Assembly (NCBI GenBank): GCA_943704525.1
Contig: CALSCQ010001987.1
Coordinates: 1-34,189 of the forward strand
DNA: 34,189 bases
Direction: 5' to 3'
Source of the DNA: Pigoraptor vietnamica
Taxonomy: Eukaryota; Opisthokonta; Filasterea
The translations under genes were made by a program, and so were the position numbers. Below are positions 24,964 to 34,146 of the stretch, one piece after another. How positions within the stretch are numbered: position 1 is the first letter of the stretch; each line of letters opens with the position of its first letter. The notes below the pieces were generated by a model, which saw only the letters and a program-made list of their open reading frames with translations, searched no databases and had not been told where the DNA came from.

Positions 24964-25782
24964 ATGGAGAACCGGCCGCCCGCGAACGGTGCGCGGCGAC
25001 CGCGACCGCTGCGCGTGAAGGTCATCAGCATCGGCGACGCAGGGACGGGCAAGAGCTGCATCATCAAGCGTTACTGCGAGAAACGCTTCGTTGCGCGTTA
25101 TATTGCGACGATTGGGATCGATTTTGGGGTGACGAAGGTGCCCGTGAAGGAGCGCGAGCTGAAGGTCAATTTTTTCGACATGGCGGGCCTCGCGCTCTTT
25201 CTCGACGTGCGATTGGAGTTCTACAAGGACACGCAGGGCGTCATTCTCGTGTACGACGTCACGCAGAAGGAGTCGTTCGACCGCTTGGACTCGTGGATTG
25301 CGGAGATGACGAGGGAAACTGGCGAGCTCTCGAAGACGAACGTGTCGGTGATGGTGTGCGCCAACAAGGTGGACCTGCGAAACCGCGTCGTGACCGAGCA
25401 GGAGGGCCGCGCGTGGGCGACGGCGCACGGGTTCGGCTACTTTGAAATGTCGGCGAACACCGGCCTCGGCGTGAACGAGATGTTCGACGCCCTGTTCTGC
25501 GACATTGTCGCGATCAACGAGACGGGGACGCCCGTCGTGACAAAGAAGCCGACGTACACGGCCGAACAGGTCGAGGCCATCCAGAAAATCAAAAACTCGC
25601 GCGACGACTACGAGCGGCTCGGCGTGAAACGCAACGCGACGGTCGATGACATCAACCGCAGCTACCGAAAGCTGGCCGTGCTACTGCACCCCGACAAGAA
25701 TCCTGCGCCCGGGAGCGAGGAGGCCTTCAAGGCGCTCGTCACTGCGCGCGCAGCGTTGCTCAAGGAGAAATCGGGCACATGA
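24964..25782 (+). CDS. DNAJC27: RJL/RBJ small GTPase with C-terminal J domain (DNAJC27)
   Basis: A Rab-like GTPase fused to a DnaJ domain, 272 residues (human 273), in a single exon starting at ATG 24964. GTPase motifs: P-loop GDAGTGKS 24-31, DMAGL 72-76, FYKDTQGVILVYDV 86-99, NKVD 134-137 and SAN 163-165. The J domain covers about 216-272 with RLGVKRNATVDDI, YRKLAVLLHPDKN (HPD 242-244) and a final helix. The HPD tripeptide lets J domains stimulate Hsp70 ATPase. There is no C-terminal cysteine for prenylation, as is normal for this family. The position of the catalytic Gln of Ras (DTAGQ) is Leu here, where the human protein has His, so GTP hydrolysis by the usual mechanism is unlikely. Published phylogenomics links RJL to the flagellar apparatus. 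It is the only clearly recognised gene here without an intron. Confidence 0.95.
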   Translation: MENRPPANGARRPRPLRVKVISIGDAGTGKSCIIKRYCEKRFVARYIATIGIDFGVTKVPVKERELKVNFFDMAGLALFLDVRLEFYKDTQGVILVYDVTQKESFDRLDSWIAEMTRETGELSKTNVSVMVCANKVDLRNRVVTEQEGRAWATAHGFGYFEMSANTGLGVNEMFDALFCDIVAINETGTPVVTKKPTYTAEQVEAIQKIKNSRDDYERLGVKRNATVDDINRSYRKLAVLLHPDKNPAPGSEEAFKALVTARAALLKEKSGT

Positions 25783-25908
25783 GTGGCCGTGTCTCTTTCT
25801 GCGTGCGTGAGCGTGCTTGTCTGCGTTTCGAATTGCGTTGCATCGTGTGCGTGCGGCAGCGTTTACAAGAAATTTTACATTTTTTCTCTGCACAAGCGTC
25901 CACTTGTT
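25783..25908. other. Short convergent spacer between RJL and Rpt4
   Basis: Only 126 bp separates the two stop codons of convergent genes, so the 3' untranslated regions probably overlap. I see no stem-loop or other element that would separate them. Confidence 0.6.
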
Positions 25909-28049
25909 TTAGATCTTGGCGTACTCGAGCTTCGTCTCGAGTTTCTTGGCGTCCGCGACCTTCCGAACGGCCTTCATAAAGTCCTCGTCCACGACGTAGT
26001 CGCGCTCGGCGCGAATGGCAAACATGCCAGCCTCGGTGCACACATTGCGGAGATCTGCCCCGTTGAAACCGTCCGAGAGCTTCACAACGGCCTCAAAGTC
26101 TGCGCACGACGAAACAGACAGAAAATGAGGTCTCGCCAAACACGAAAGTAGCAAACGTGATGTGCACAAGACATCGGCTAAAATCACATCACAGACACGT
26201 GCCATCGACTCCGCAAGACCAAAGCAGACTTCCAACTACATGCACGCACGCACCAATTTCGCCCTGCTTGGTGATGGGCGCCGAGTGGATCTTGAGAATT
26301 TCGAGACGGCCGACCTCGTTTGGCAGCGGAATCTCAATCTGCACAACGCACAATGGCGCACGCGTGAGCACCCAATAGCCAGGCGCAACATCAAGCGTTG
26401 AGGTTAAAGAAGAGCACGAGACGCCCACCTTGCGGTCAAGTCGGCCGGGGCGGAGAAGGGCGGGATCGAGCGTGTCTGGCCTGTTCGTGGCCATGATCAT
26501 CTTCACTTGGCCCAGCACATCGAACCCGTCCATCTGATTCAGCAGCTGCAGAAACGCCAGGGAAAAATATTAGGCTAAAACAGCGCGACAACATACTGCC
26601 GCGGGAAGAGAAGCGCGCAAGCAAGCACATCGCATGCTAAACTCCGCACAGGAAAACCAAACGCCGAGTCGATCAGCTCGACGCACCTCCATAAGGGTGC
26701 GTTGGATTTCGCGGTCCGCAGACGTTCCCTCGGAGAATCGCCGGCCACCGATGGCGTCGATTTCGTCCATGAAAATGATGCACGGCTGGTGGTCCTTCGC
26801 ATAGCCTAATCGGGAAAATGTAACAGGACGAGCGATGAGAAGGGGGGATTGACTACCCTCCCGCATGCGTTGTGGGTCCACGTCCCCCACACAAGGGCAT
26901 TGCGCCAATTGTATGAGATGCTGTACGACGACGTCGCTCGACCCACCAAACATTTCTCGGATGAGGCGCGCGCTCTCGCCAATGTACTTGTCGACGATGG
27001 CGCTCGACACGACCTTCAAAAAGTTTGCGTCGATGTTCGATGCAACGGCACGCGCAAGCAGCGTCTTGCCCGTTCCTGGCGGGCCGTAGAGAAGCACACC
27101 CTTCGGGGGCTTGATGCCCACTCGGATAAACAGCTCCGGGTTCAGCAGCGGCAACTCGATCACCTACGTAAACGTAAGATGAGAATGCGTCATACTGACA
27201 AGCGCCCTTATAAACCTATTACTCGTAACCTAGCGAGATAGAAAGTGGGGGCGAAGTTGCCCTTGGCTAACACGCACACAATGCCCAACGAAGCGCCGCG
27301 GCCACATACCTCGCGCAGTTCGCGAAGCTGTTCGCCGAGTCCGCCGACCTCTCCGTAGGCAACATTGCCGGGGTCTTCGTGCGACATGTTGTACACCAGC
27401 GGATCCACTTCGCGGGGCAGCGCGCTAGACATCACACGAGATGTATGTGAGAAATGGATGCTTCAAGACGCAATACACCCGTAAACCTCCCTCATTGCGC
27501 ACACACAAATACGCGCCATTACACACGCCCCCCCACTCACCGCATGATTGTGAGCGTCGTCATGTCGAGGGCCACGCGGGTGCTCGCCTTGAGCTTCTTC
27601 TTGTCGACCTGTCGCCGGCACCCAACCACGTATCGCGGTCCGCTCGACGCCTTCACAATAAACTTCTCATCGTCCAACTGGCGCAGCACCTGAGATACTC
27701 GACATCAACCTCCGTCCCACAGTGGAGCGGCACACAATACGGTCGCGCTAATGTCGCGCGGCATACCTCGCCGATGATCTGGCCAACGCTCTGCAGGGCC
27801 TTGAGATCGTCCTCCGACTTCTCGTAATCCTTGTTAAAGTCGCGCAACTTCTCTCGCACTGCACAACCAGAGTAGACTGTGAGAAGATGTGCCGCCAACG
27901 AGCTGTACATCTACATAAAATGAGCTCAAGCTGGCGACGCGAACAATAGACCCACTTGCTTTGAGCTTCGACTCGTATTCCCTGTGCTCGAGGAGCTTCT
28001 TCCTATAGTCTGTGAGCGCCTTCTGCCGCCGCTCGTTGTCGTCCGCCAT
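25909..28049 (-). CDS. PSMC6: 26S proteasome regulatory ATPase Rpt4 (S10B)
   Basis: One of six AAA+ ATPases in the 19S base that unfold and translocate substrates into the 20S core. Nine exons on the minus strand: 28049-27956, 27858-27767, 27689-27541, 27424-27310, 27163-26947, 26805-26687, 26545-26429, 26338-26254 and 26099-25909. They sum to 1179 nt and 392 residues (human 389). Start ATG 28049 gives MADDNERR, followed by [12 protein letters not shown] and a coiled coil ([18 protein letters not shown]), which identify Rpt4 among the Rpt paralogues. Then come the OB region ([14 protein letters not shown]), [18 protein letters not shown], Walker A GPPGTGKT 177-184, Walker B IIFMDEID with Asp236-Glu237, [14 protein letters not shown], and arginine fingers in RPGRLDR (Arg297, Arg300). 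The end is KLEYAKI. No key residue is missing. Introns 26339-26428 and 26806-26946 are multiples of three without stops. Confidence 0.97.
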
Positions 28050-28600
28050 GGCTGCGCGAAACAGCGACAATCTGGCAACAACTCGGCCGATCAATCGATA
28101 TCTGCAACCGGCAGAGAGCAGGCCAAGCGACTGCAAACAATGGGCCTGCGTTATCTACACTACGTGCGCGTGCGTGTGTGTGTGTGTGTGTGTGCCTGCC
28201 AGTTTGAACGGTCACTGGAGCATCGTCATCTTTGAACAGCTGAGAACATATCTTCTGCGCGGGATAATCCGGAGTTGAATCAGATGACGTGCCTGTGACG
28301 ACATCACAGCTGACTTCATTCGTTCGAAGCAACACCTCATCCCGCGAACGAGACAGAGGTCTGAAGCTTGCATTCTTCTTTGCGCCATTTGCTGCTATCT
28401 GTCTAAGGAGTCTCTTTTTTGCTGATCACGGGGCGCAGCGTTACTTGCTGCATCTACGGCTGTTCCTTCTTCGTCGACTCCGTTATATTGCGTGGGCGCT
28501 GTGCATCTGCGCGGTAAAAAAGGGTTTTCGACGCGCTCGCGTCGGCCGATCGGCCCGCGACTTTGCCCATTTCACGAACAACCGCGCGCCATAAGCAACC
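28050..28600. promoter_or_regulatory. Divergent promoter region of Rpt4 and TFIIA
   Basis: This 551-bp region lies between the divergent starts of Rpt4 and the TFIIA gene and must carry both promoters. It contains an alternating purine/pyrimidine run near the Rpt4 side and otherwise no recognisable element or gene. Confidence 0.55.
28162..28195. repeat. Alternating ACGTGCGCG/TG microsatellite
   Basis: About 34 bases alternate strictly between purine and pyrimidine (ACGTGCGCG then TG units). Such sequence can form Z-DNA under negative supercoiling. It lies about 115-145 bp upstream of the Rpt4 start. Confidence 0.75.
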
Positions 28601-29666
28601 ATGTCGAGCGCGGTGCGTTTGTGTGCACTGGCAGCATTGTTTTTCTTCTTCTTTGCATAATTCACTGTGTGGAGCGCAAACCGATAACACTATTGTTCTG
28701 CTGGGTCTGTCTTGCTGCGCTCTTGCGCTCTTGCAGAGACCTCTCATGTAGGGTTATATTGCGTACTCCATGGAGTTGTTGAGCAGCGTGTTTAAGAGGC
28801 AATTGTGTTGGTTTTGGCCGCATGCATACTCCATGGAGTTGTTGAGCAGCGTGTTTAAGAGGCAATTCTATTGGTTTTGGCCGCAGAGGGACATTTACGT
28901 TGCTGTGGTGAATGACGTTATCAAGCACATCAAGCCCCTGCTGGCGGACGAGGGCATTCCCGAGGACGTCGCCGACGAGATCATGCGGGTGTGTGTCCCT
29001 GCAGGCAGATAGCAGGCAGACGAATCGTCCGTGTGCTTTATTTTCATATATTTCCACTTTCAATGCGACAGTTACCATTCTGAAACGTGACAGTTGTACC
29101 GCATCCCTTCACATTATGTGAACCGCTGCTCTGTTTTGCAGACATGGCAGGAGAAGATCGACAACACAAAAGTCACACTCCCGATCATCCCTGACGAGGG
29201 CGGCCACATTTACGATGACGGCGAACCCTCGTACCCCGCGAGCCAGGCGGACCTCTACGCGTACCGCATCCCCCAGCAGGACGGCGCGTCTGACGCTGCT
29301 TTTGCCGATGCGAGCGCACAGCGAAGGGTAGCGCCTGTCGAGCTTGTTGCGCAAGTGCGTGCCGACGGTGTGTCAGTTGCCCCGGCCCCCGCGCGGCCCG
29401 CGCGGCCTCCACGCGTGGGCCAATTTGACGGGAAGAGCGATCCGGACGACCTGGACGACGAGGAGATACGCTCCGAGGACGACGACGACGAGGACAGCGA
29501 CCTGGACAACATGGACAACCTCTCTGCGGAGAACCACGTGCTGTGCCAGTTTGAGAAGGTGAACCGCAACAAGACCAAGTGGAAGGTCAGCCTCAGGGAC
29601 GGCGTCATGCACCTCGAGGGCAGCGACCAGCTCTTCCACAAGGCCATCGGCGAATTCGACTTCTGA
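28601..29666 (+). CDS. GTF2A1: TFIIA large (alpha-beta) subunit
   Basis: General transcription factor subunit that stabilises TBP on the TATA box. Exons 28601-28612, 28887-28988 and 29142-29666 give 212 residues. The first exon encodes only MSSA. The N-terminal helical bundle follows (RDIYVAVVNDVIKHIKP, then DEIMRTWQEKI), like yeast Toa1 and human TFIIA-alpha. A middle Pro/Ala-rich linker leads to RVGQFDG (Gln132-Gly135) and a run of Asp/Glu at 138-162. The C-terminal beta-barrel half is NHVLCQFEKVNRNKTKWKVS, LRDGVMHLEG and FHKAIGEF, a strong family match. The linker is much shorter than in animals. Q-F-D-G sits where the animal protein has its Taspase1 site. Intron 1 (274 bp) carries a tandem duplication of its 3' end. 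In-frame ATG 28770 within that intron offers an alternative, less family-like start. Confidence 0.92.
28764..28886 (+). repeat. 63-bp tandem duplication at the 3' end of TFIIA intron 1
   Basis: Bases 28764-28826 are repeated almost exactly at 28827-28886; both copies start TACTCCATGGAGTTGTTGAG. They differ at a few bases (AATTGTGTTGG versus AATTCTATTGG). The second copy ends GGCCGCAG, the working acceptor. The first ends GGCCGCAT, so it has no AG at the same place. The period, 63, is a multiple of three. Confidence 0.9.
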
Positions 29667-30177
29667 GTCTGCTCGCGCGTCGTTCGGCACGCTTGGGTTG
29701 TCGTGCGTTTTTATGGGTTGCCTTGACCGAGTGCTGTTGTTGCGAACGAGTCCGCTTCTGCGTTGCGTTGTGCTGCGCGTGCGTGCGTGCGTGCGCGTGC
29801 GTCTGCTGGCGTTCGCTTGCTATTGTGCTCCCTCACGACGGGGCACGAGTATTGTGTGTGCACCGCCTTGATGGCGACGTGGAAACACAAAAGGGAATTG
29901 AATCGACTGGAACTCCCACCTTGTGTTGATGTGCAATTGTCGCGCGTCACGCGGCACTCAAATTCAAACACAAAACACAGACCACGCATTCACCAGGTTC
30001 CCAAAGCCCTTTTCGTTCGCTCGTTCCCTCGCGCATCCCGCTCTTCCCTTGCTCAACTTGTACGCGTCCTCTTGCTGTCGTTTCCATTGGGAACTTTCGC
30101 TGCCAATTTGTCGGTTACAATCGCGAAATCGTCGAGGGAGAGAAGGAGTTTGCTAGCGAGCTGTTCAAACTTCCTCC
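29667..30177. other. Intergenic between TFIIA and LIN52
   Basis: A 511-bp tandem spacer with the TFIIA 3' end and the LIN52 promoter. I see short GTGCGTGC alternations around 29775-29805 and nothing else I can name. No family-like frame is present. Confidence 0.5.
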
Positions 30178-30838
30178 ATGGACCCGCCCAACGGGGCGCC
30201 GTCTGACGCGGGCGCCGCATCGACTGCTGCGAGCGATGAGCCCGTTCCCATGGAGATTTCTGCGGAAAATGATGCGATTCCCGCCAAGTCGCTTGTCGCA
30301 TTCGAGACGCTCGACCGAAGCTCACCCGAGCTGTGGCCGACAGAGCCTGTGATGGCCGGTGCGTTTCTTCAACAACTGAGGCGCGCCTATTTTCTCGTTT
30401 CGCGTTTAGCTGTGAAGAGTTTCGTGTGCTAGGAGTGAATCCAGTGCTGGTGTTTGCTGTATTGCGAGGCCTGTTGCTGAGCCTTTGTACAAAACTCTCG
30501 CAGCGTCGCAACTGCCGCTCGACCGCCGGATAGCGACGCCTCCGCCACTTGAGGCTCGCATTAAGGAGATTTCTGAGCAGGACGAGGAGGGCATCATGCG
30601 CGGTGGGTCAGCGAGTGTCCTTTGTCCCTCGTCTGCGTCGCGGGGGCGTTGAACGGTTTTCTCGTTGGCACAATTGCTGTCTCATCATTTTGGATGCCAT
30701 GTGCTTCTACGACATGCTCCCTCTCTTTTCTCGCGCCGCTATGGATTGTGGTTACGTGGCGCTGGTTGTTTCCTCGTGCGTTTTCGTGACACTGTGTATG
30801 TATGTGTGTGTGTGTGTGTGTGCGTGCGTGTGTGTGTG

Positions 30839-30893
<55 letters not shown>

Positions 30894-31530
30894 GTGATCA
30901 TTACTGTATGGCGGATACGAGTACATTGCACCCCATGGTCTGTTTATTTCGTCGCTTGTATGGGCGCACACCTACATTGCACCCCATGTCGGCTTGTGCC
31001 CTGCCGTGGAGTTGCCTATGATTCTTGCGATGTGAATTGAATTCTGTGGTGGCCTCTCCTGGGTCATGCCCTTCTCTCGTCTGATGCTTTGCGTCGAAAC
31101 TCGACGACGATGCGACGATGTCTCACACATGCCCTCTCTCGTCGTCGAAGTGCTCGCGTTCTCACGGCACCCTCGTATTTCTGCTTCCTCTGTCTCTGTC
31201 GATCCGCTTGTGACCATGTGTCTCTGTCTCCCCCTTGCAGAGCTCAGTCTCCTTCCCGCACCGGAGATGCTGAAGCGAATCAAGGACTTGGAGAACCTTG
31301 CGTACCAGCTGGGCCTCGAAGAATGTGGGTCTCCATCGCCTTGCTTTGTACTTGTGCGAATCTGTCCCTACAATTCCCGGTGCGTCGCTGTGGGCAGTGG
31401 TGCATGTCTGTGTGAGTAGTGTGCCTGGTCGCATGAATTGATCAAAACGCGCATTGTTTGCCGCGCAGCGTACGAAATCACCAAGGGGAAGCTCTTCAAC
31501 ATCCTCGGCGCTTCCTCCACCGCCAAGTAG
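30178..31530 (+). CDS. LIN52: LIN52, subunit of the MuvB/DREAM cell-cycle complex
   Basis: LIN52 is a small MuvB core subunit. In animals its N-terminal part binds p107/p130 to form the DREAM repressor, and its C-terminal part binds LIN9. Exons are about 30178-30362, 30469-30602, 31241-31324 and 31469-31530, giving 154 residues (human 116). The family match is clear: [16 protein letters not shown] at 39-54 versus human LLSFEKLDRASPDLWP, and at the end [13 protein letters not shown] then [12 protein letters not shown] versus human [13 protein letters not shown] and EMTRGKFLNIL. The Ser-Pro phosphorylated in human LIN52 (Ser28) is kept as Ser49-Pro50. The donor of intron 1 is uncertain: GTGCGT at 30359 is the better donor but breaks the frame, while GTTTCT at 30363 keeps it. 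Intron 2 is 638 bp, the longest in the window, and contains a large TG repeat. A Gly/Ala/Ser-rich N-terminal extension of about 20 residues is not in the human protein. Confidence 0.87.
30793..30890. repeat. Long TG/CG microsatellite in LIN52 intron 2
   Basis: About 98 bases consist of TG dinucleotides interrupted by a few CG and TATG units. It is alternating purine/pyrimidine, Z-DNA prone and likely to vary in length. It lies wholly in the 638-bp second intron. Confidence 0.9.
30923..30988. repeat. Paired 16-bp direct repeat
   Basis: TACATTGCACCCCATG occurs at 30923-30938 and again at 30973-30988, 50 bp apart, inside LIN52 intron 2. There is no terminal inverted repeat or coding content, so it is a small duplication rather than a mobile element. 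Confidence 0.7.
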
Positions 31531-31998
31531 TCGCGTGGCCAGAGTCCTTCGCGCGTTGCCTGTCTGAGTTTGCGTGCTGCGTTGCGTGTCGCGCCATTTT
31601 CCGCCCCTTATCGAACAATGACTCAGGGGAGAGCGTGCGCCCGTGTGGATCGTATGAGGGCATCAGTATAGCCCACGCCTCCGCCTTAATAGCTCGTGCC
31701 TTCCGCTGGCCAACCTTTTGAAAATTGGCGCCCGAAAGAAAAAGGAGAGAGAAAATGGTGTCTTGCTGAACCACTTCGTCATCCAGGCCAGTTGGCCCGA
31801 GAACCGATTGAGCGTCCACTTCAAATGGCTTTTATAGCCGCTCACTCAGCCCGTCAGATGCCGCTTCGATTCGTCGACGCAACGCGTTTCACAGTGTTGA
31901 CGCGCGCTTCAGTGCTTACTGTAGCTGTGTTGAGCGAAGTGGACGGGCAATCGTGGCTGTGCGTTTGTAAATGGCCGACGCGGGATTTGCCAGTGGAT
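31531..31998. other. Intergenic between LIN52 and the RWD gene
   Basis: A 468-bp spacer. The frame of the next gene is open through its right part, with an in-frame ATG near 31827, so the next gene could start earlier than I place it. Nothing else is recognisable. Confidence 0.45.
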
Positions 31999-32720
31999 AT
32001 GGACCCCTCGGAGAACCTTGCTGCGCAGCTTACTGAGATTGAGATGCTCGAGGCGATGCTCCGATGCGCGAGGGCGAATTCGCGCTGGCGGATCCCAGCA
32101 TTGTCGCCATGGCGCGTCATTGCGTCGCATCTGCGCCGGCGTCCGTTCAGCCGCCGATAGAGTTTACACCGCGCGTGGAGTGCGAGTCCTCAGCACACGC
32201 GCCCGTTGTGGTGGAGCCAGCGTGCTCGCTCCCACGCGAATACCCTTCGCTCTGCGCGCCCTCCATGATCGTGCGTCAGATGTTTTTGACGGAAGTGCGA
32301 TGCGGCCGGCAGTCGATCAGTTGCCGGTGTACTGCAGCCGCGGCGCGTGCCGACGCCCTCGGCGGCGTGGCGACTGCGCGCGCGGCCGAGCTGAACAGCG
32401 GCGGTCAGATCTGCGTGCTCTCTGTCGTGGACTTTCTGAGGGAAAGTGCGCCCGCAATTGTGCAGCCCTTTCAACCCGGCGCGCGCAATCGGCGGCCGGA
32501 CGGCACTGAGCTGCAGTGCCAGGGGCCGGCACGGCGACCCCACCGGCGCGCAGAAGCGTCCGCACTGGGCCTCGCGCGCGAGTGGATTTTCTTTCACCCC
32601 GTCAACTGGGTGCTCCAGACATACACTCCCGATATTGTGTTTGGGTCACCCTGCCCAAGGTTCGAGCACGAGCTGATGTCGCTGATTGCCACAACAAACA
32701 CTGGCCATCGCATCACGTGA
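31999..32720 (+). CDS. RWD-domain protein (RWDD2-like) with an apparent frameshift
   Basis: RWD domains are alpha/beta protein-binding modules. ATG 31999 starts MDPSENLAAQLTEIEMLEAM, the usual first helix. The frame then shifts at about 32062-32063: continuing in phase gives unrelated sequence, while the frame from ATG 32064 gives REGEFALADPS, the next expected element. Deleting two bases (CG) makes the spacing match remembered RWDD2 proteins; adding one base also restores frame. The second frame then shows REYPSLCAPSMIVR (RWD YP motif region) and GGQICVLSVVDFLRESAPAIV, matching the last helix of RWD domains. It ends at TGA 32720 after an REWIFFHPVNW segment, without the longer C-terminal domain of animal RWDD2. 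It may be a sequencing error, an undetected small intron or a decaying gene. Which one cannot be told here. Confidence 0.6.
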
Positions 32721-32868
32721 CAGTTGTTTACACTTGATGCATGCTCGCCCCCACGAGAAAATGTTGCCGGCAGTGCAGAGATTGCCGCTGATGTTCGCGA
32801 GTCGCTAGGTCGAGTGCCACCGACAGTAGCGGTAGAAGCGCAGTGACTCTATTGGCATTCTAGAAAAG
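32721..32868. other. Short spacer upstream of the ankyrin-type gene
   Basis: 148 bases. The sequence ATCACGTGAC at 32713-32722 spans the stop codon of the RWD gene and contains another CACGTG palindrome. No gene is present. Confidence 0.4.
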
Positions 32869-34146
32869 ATGGACGACGACGATTCACGCGAGAACTCGGA
32901 GGGCTCCTCGCAATCAATCGATGCCGACGAGGAGGGCTCTTCGGTTGATGGCGAAAACGAGGGCTCTTCTGTTGATGCCGAGGATGAGGGCTCCTCGGAC
33001 GAAGTCAGCGAGCTCGAATTGCTCGTTGAAGAGGGCGACGTGCACGCAGTGTCCGACCTGCTGTCGAAGCGCACGGCGACGTCGCCAGATGACAAGGCGC
33101 ACCTTCAACAGCTCTTGCGCACGGCGATATACGCTCAGAACGTCGAGATGGTGCGCGTCCTCCTCGCGAACGGAGCCAACGTCAACGACCCTCGTACTGC
33201 GCCCCTCGTCGTTGCGATCTATCAGAGCGACGACATGGCGTACGAACTCCTACGTCTTGGGGCGAGGGCAGACGAGGCGGCCCTAGAGCTTTCTCTGCGC
33301 AATCGCAAGTACGCTCTGGCCATCACTCTTCTCGAGCGCGGCGCTTCGGTCGACGTCGCTGCATTGGGAGCAAAGAAGGCGCGGCGCCTTCTCGAATGCT
33401 GCGACGACAGCGCCGAGGGGTGCGCGGTCGAGGAGCTGATGATTCGCAAGGGCTTGGACATATGCTCGGCGGAGGCTGTCACGGCGCGGCGGGTGCGCGT
33501 GGCCGCGGAGGTATCGCCGGTTCGTGCTGCACTCCAGCTCGCGCTCGCTGCGTGCGGCCTCGGCGAGGTCGGTGCACTGGACACGCTTGTTCGCCGCTTC
33601 CCGAACACAGCGGGTGCGTGGTGCCTCTCTGCGGAGGGGCCTTACGTGGCGGTGGTGTGTGGACGTGTCGACGTGTTGCGGCGTCTGGTGGAGCTGGGCG
33701 CGGACGTCGCCGGGGCGGTCACGTGGCCGCCGCGGGATGACCCTTGGGCGTCGAGGCATTACGATTCGGACGAGAGCCATGCCACGGGCGACGAGGCCGA
33801 CCTCGCAGCAGCGTCTGCGATGGCGAAGCAGCTGGCAGCGAGCGGGGAACACGCGCCGGGCCTAAACGAGCCCGCGGGAGTCGGTGCCGGTGAGACGACG
33901 CACGCGTCGGTTCGAAGTGTCGTCTCCGTGCCCGTGTCGTCGACGGCGACGGCTGTGGAAGATATGGCGAAGGGAGACGTCGACTCTGCGCGTGCGGCGG
34001 AGGGTGTCGCTGCGGACGGCAGCACCTCTCTGCAACAGCCGCCCCAGGAACACGTTGATCTCTATGAGAGGCAAGTGGTTATTTTGTGCTGCAATCGACC
34101 GAGAGGGTTGTGTGGTGGCATTGACAACTGGCTGGCCAATACCTAA
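32869..34146 (+). CDS. Acidic-N-terminus ankyrin-repeat-like protein
   Basis: 425 residues from ATG 32869 to TAA 34144-34146, one open frame. Residues 1-48 are Asp/Glu/Ser-rich with four EGSS units. From about 50 to 300 there are degenerate ankyrin-type repeats: LELLVEEGDVHAVSDLLSK, LRTAIYAQNVEMVRVLLANGANVND, LVVAIYQSDDMAYELLRLGA, LSLRNRKYALAITLLERGASVD and VAVVCGRVDVLRRLVELGADV. Ankyrin repeats bind proteins; the partner is unknown. From about 300 on the sequence is Ala/Ser/Thr/Glu-rich and probably disordered, and the last 25 residues (QVVILCCNRPRGLCGG) are unlike the rest. A GCAAGT at about 34071 could be a GC-type donor, so the true end may be spliced and lie beyond the window. Confidence 0.72.
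   Translation: MDDDDSRENSEGSSQSIDADEEGSSVDGENEGSSVDAEDEGSSDEVSELELLVEEGDVHAVSDLLSKRTATSPDDKAHLQQLLRTAIYAQNVEMVRVLLANGANVNDPRTAPLVVAIYQSDDMAYELLRLGARADEAALELSLRNRKYALAITLLERGASVDVAALGAKKARRLLECCDDSAEGCAVEELMIRKGLDICSAEAVTARRVRVAAEVSPVRAALQLALAACGLGEVGALDTLVRRFPNTAGAWCLSAEGPYVAVVCGRVDVLRRLVELGADVAGAVTWPPRDDPWASRHYDSDESHATGDEADLAAASAMAKQLAASGEHAPGLNEPAGVGAGETTHASVRSVVSVPVSSTATAVEDMAKGDVDSARAAEGVAADGSTSLQQPPQEHVDLYERQVVILCCNRPRGLCGGIDNWLANT
32899..33012 (+). repeat. Coding repeat of EGSS units
   Basis: GAGGGCTC(C/T)TC units occur at 32899, 32932, 32959 and 32986. The last three are exactly 27 bp apart, giving nine-residue periods beginning EGSS. They form the acidic N-terminus of the ankyrin-like protein. 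Confidence 0.85.

Noticed and set aside
28770-28988. TFIIA starting at ATG 28770, which would include a repeated 21-residue peptide
   Set aside because: The peptide (Trp/Phe-rich, repeated) has no counterpart in TFIIA. The MSSA first exon at 28601 with a GTGCGT donor gives the usual N-terminus.
30793-30988. Mobile element in LIN52 intron 2
   Set aside because: The 638-bp intron holds only a TG microsatellite and a 16-bp direct repeat, with no terminal inverted repeats or transposase.
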